Below are positions 62,693 through 64,000 of a stretch of DNA of 64,000 nucleotides, piece after piece. The notes beneath the pieces were generated by a model. The model was not told the origin of the DNA. It worked only from the letters and a program-made list of their open reading frames with translations, and did no database searches. A program made the translations under genes and the position numbers. Source of the DNA: Chromatiales bacterium (GTDB lineage Bacteria > Pseudomonadota > Gammaproteobacteria > Chromatiales > Chromatiaceae); the NCBI GenBank assembly GCA_028278145.1, contig JANQEV010000035.1:1-64000 (forward strand), in the 5' to 3' direction. Every line of letters begins with the position of its first letter. Position 1 is the stretch's first letter.

Positions 62693-63693
62693 CGCAACAA
62701 CAACTCCCTCAGGAACGCTCGTGAAGTTCCGACACTAGGATATATCTCAGCTGGCGTTGCGGTATGAATACGTATCTGCTGTGGCAGAGGACAATCATGG
62801 CTGGCATTTATCTTGCCGGCCACAACATGAAACCAGCCCATCCTGGAGAGGAGATCTTCTGACTCTTTACCCAGGAGATAGTCAATGAACGTACGTCCGT
62901 TTGCAGTATTGGGACCACCTGAGATCAAAGCCACAGAGTTGGGAATAACCAGGGTGCCCATGCCATCACTCTGTTGATCAGGATACTTGATGGTAATGGG
63001 CTTGCCACTGACTGCAGCAACACAAGCGTCATCCGAGTCGGTCAAACCAAACCAGATATCACCAGAGACAACCTTGTCTCGAACCACAGAGTTTCCATCC
63101 AGAAACTGTATGCCTCTCACCTTCAGACGCAAAAAATAGTCTATGGCTGCACTAGGACCTAAGTGAGACCACAGGCTGGCGGCATGCGTGGCAGTGGTTC
63201 CAAACAGTGGCAGTGCCAACGCCACCTTATCGGCAGGCCATCTATCATCACCCAAATCAAATATGGAATCAGGCATGGGATTATCACCCAACGCCTCTGG
63301 ATTGATAATCAGCACCCGGATTCGTCCACCAAAGGCAGTCCAACGATTTAATGGATCCAGCCACAATGCACGTTCTGCTTGCGGTGAGTAATATGCTTCC
63401 AGCAGTCCCTGCACTGCCAAGAGCATGGTCTGGGAATACTCGCCATTCCAGAACACATCGGCCTTTGGCCTTTTCCGCTCAGATATAATCCGGTTCACCA
63501 GTCCGGTAGTCTTATTAGCTTCAACATCGTATACCGCACGTACCTTGATTCCGGTATCACGCTGAAACTGTTCAAACAGCGGTTCGGAGTAGTGCTGATC
63601 AACCGAGGTGTAGACTATGACCTCATCAACTGCCTCAGGATCACTGCACCCCATCAGGAAAACTGCAACGAATATCAGATTCAGTAGTTTCAT
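62689..63693 (-). CDS. Fe3+-type ABC importer binding lipoprotein
   Basis: 334 residues. The signal ends in a lipobox (LMGC near residue 16), giving a lipid-anchored periplasmic protein. The family 1 binding-protein fold is shown by VIVYTSVDQHYSEPLFEQF near 25, the VRAVYDVEANKTTGLVNR segment typical of the FbpA/AfuA type, WFGLTDSDDACVA near 218 and GTLVIPNSVALI near 250. The exact ligand is uncertain: the tandem Tyr that grips iron in FbpA is not evident, so other anions or metals are possible. It overlaps the RDD gene by 4 bp. Confidence 0.85.
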   Translation of the reverse strand: MKLLNLIFVAVFLMGCSDPEAVDEVIVYTSVDQHYSEPLFEQFQRDTGIKVRAVYDVEANKTTGLVNRIISERKRPKADVFWNGEYSQTMLLAVQGLLEAYYSPQAERALWLDPLNRWTAFGGRIRVLIINPEALGDNPMPDSIFDLGDDRWPADKVALALPLFGTTATHAASLWSHLGPSAAIDYFLRLKVRGIQFLDGNSVVRDKVVSGDIWFGLTDSDDACVAAVSGKPITIKYPDQQSDGMGTLVIPNSVALISGGPNTANGRTFIDYLLGKESEDLLSRMGWFHVVAGKINASHDCPLPQQIRIHTATPAEIYPSVGTSRAFLRELLLR

Positions 63694-64000
63694 CTTTTTA
63701 TCACCAAGCTGCCCGCAATGATGTCGTGGAGCCCCTGTTTACGTTTAGTAAAAGCTATCATGATGAAGCCAGCACCCAGAAGCAGAGCACTCAATAACTT
63801 AGTTATAAAACGCATGCTGGTCTGCCCAAGATTACAGCGCATTCCAGATTGGTTTATAACCTTAATGCCAGTCAGGCGCTTTCCCAAAGTCCCCTGCATG
63901 ACGCTGGCCTCCAGACCTGCGTGGTAGAGCCAGACCAGAGTAAATATGATCACTGCTACACCAACCAGAAAACCAAGATCATCACTCAGGAGTATATTGA
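63690..64000 (-). CDS. RDD family membrane protein, partial at window edge
   Basis: The frame is open to base 64000, so the N terminus lies outside and about 103 residues are visible. QGTLGKRLTGIKVINQSG and the final FTKRKQGLHDIIAGSLVIKR are characteristic of RDD proteins, whose function is largely unknown; some act in Na+/H+ exchange. Two membrane segments are visible. It overlaps the binding-protein gene by 4 bp, so it is in the same operon. The GTG at 63953 is only the first start codon after the edge, not the true start. Confidence 0.85.
   Translation of the reverse strand, partial: NILLSDDLGFLVGVAVIIFTLVWLYHAGLEASVMQGTLGKRLTGIKVINQSGMRCNLGQTSMRFITKLLSALLLGAGFIMIAFTKRKQGLHDIIAGSLVIKR

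Noticed and set aside
1-64000. CRISPR arrays, tRNA or rRNA genes, insertion sequences, prophage
   Set aside because: I looked for regularly spaced repeats, tRNA arm patterns, transposase or integrase motifs and phage structural genes on both strands and saw none; a covariance or profile search was not possible.

Overview
The window reads as chromosome of a Gram-negative, chemolithotrophic sulfur-oxidising gammaproteobacterium. The evidence is a soxXAKYZ cluster for periplasmic thiosulfate oxidation, an rppH-ptsP pair, OmpA/TolQ-type envelope proteins, lipoprotein and Tat signals, LPS/EPS-type polysaccharide genes and several c-di-GMP enzymes. I cannot name the species from sequence alone. No tRNA, rRNA, CRISPR array, transposase or phage gene was seen.

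Layout. 1-441: 3' end of a V/A-type ATPase subunit D gene. 504-4507 (minus): gnd-zwf-pgl, the oxidative pentose phosphate pathway, followed by a small membrane protein. 4661-10410 (minus): two paralogous GAF/PAS-GGDEF-EAL proteins. 11048-26588 (minus): an AT-richer exopolysaccharide/O-antigen-type locus with a methyltransferase, Wzx-type flippase, five glycosyltransferase genes (one a remnant), a GH123-like lipoprotein, a CapA-like protein, a Wzy/WaaL-type polymerase or ligase, a PaaK/CapK-like adenylate-forming enzyme and a heparinase II/III-type protein. A degenerate duplication within this locus points to past recombination. 27106-28506: a beta-CASP metallo-beta-lactamase-fold protein. 28888-31549: soxXAKYZ, closed by a strong terminator. 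31841-36294: psd, an orphan TAXI binding protein, LemA and a DUF2207 protein.

36381-39454 (minus) holds a two-gene Zor-like proton-channel stator. It has a ZorA/TolQ-like subunit with a long cytoplasmic tail and a ZorB/OmpA-like subunit carrying five 35-38-residue coiled-coil repeats. No Zorya effector gene lies beside it. An 892-bp gene-poor gap follows, then an ABC-2 exporter and an HD-GYP phosphodiesterase. 43381-47207 has ptsP, rppH and a HAD phosphatase. 47577-52948 combines a cellulose-synthase-like glycosyltransferase, a BcsS-like barrel and a two-subunit FAD sugar dehydrogenase with a predicted 3Fe-4S site.

52979-64000 (minus) is a tightly packed operon. It has an RDD membrane protein (cut by the window edge), a complete Fe3+-type ABC importer, a membrane-anchored beta-propeller, a 1423-residue protein of unknown function with 7-8 membrane segments and four exact-length 39-bp tandem repeats, a double zinc-ribbon protein and an exported HEAT-repeat protein. 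The two best candidates for undescribed systems are the orphan Zor-like motor and this operon.

Read together, the window links sulfur oxidation and carbon metabolism to envelope and matrix building (EPS locus, cellulose-like synthase, sugar dehydrogenase), with three c-di-GMP turnover proteins nearby. That regulatory link is inference.
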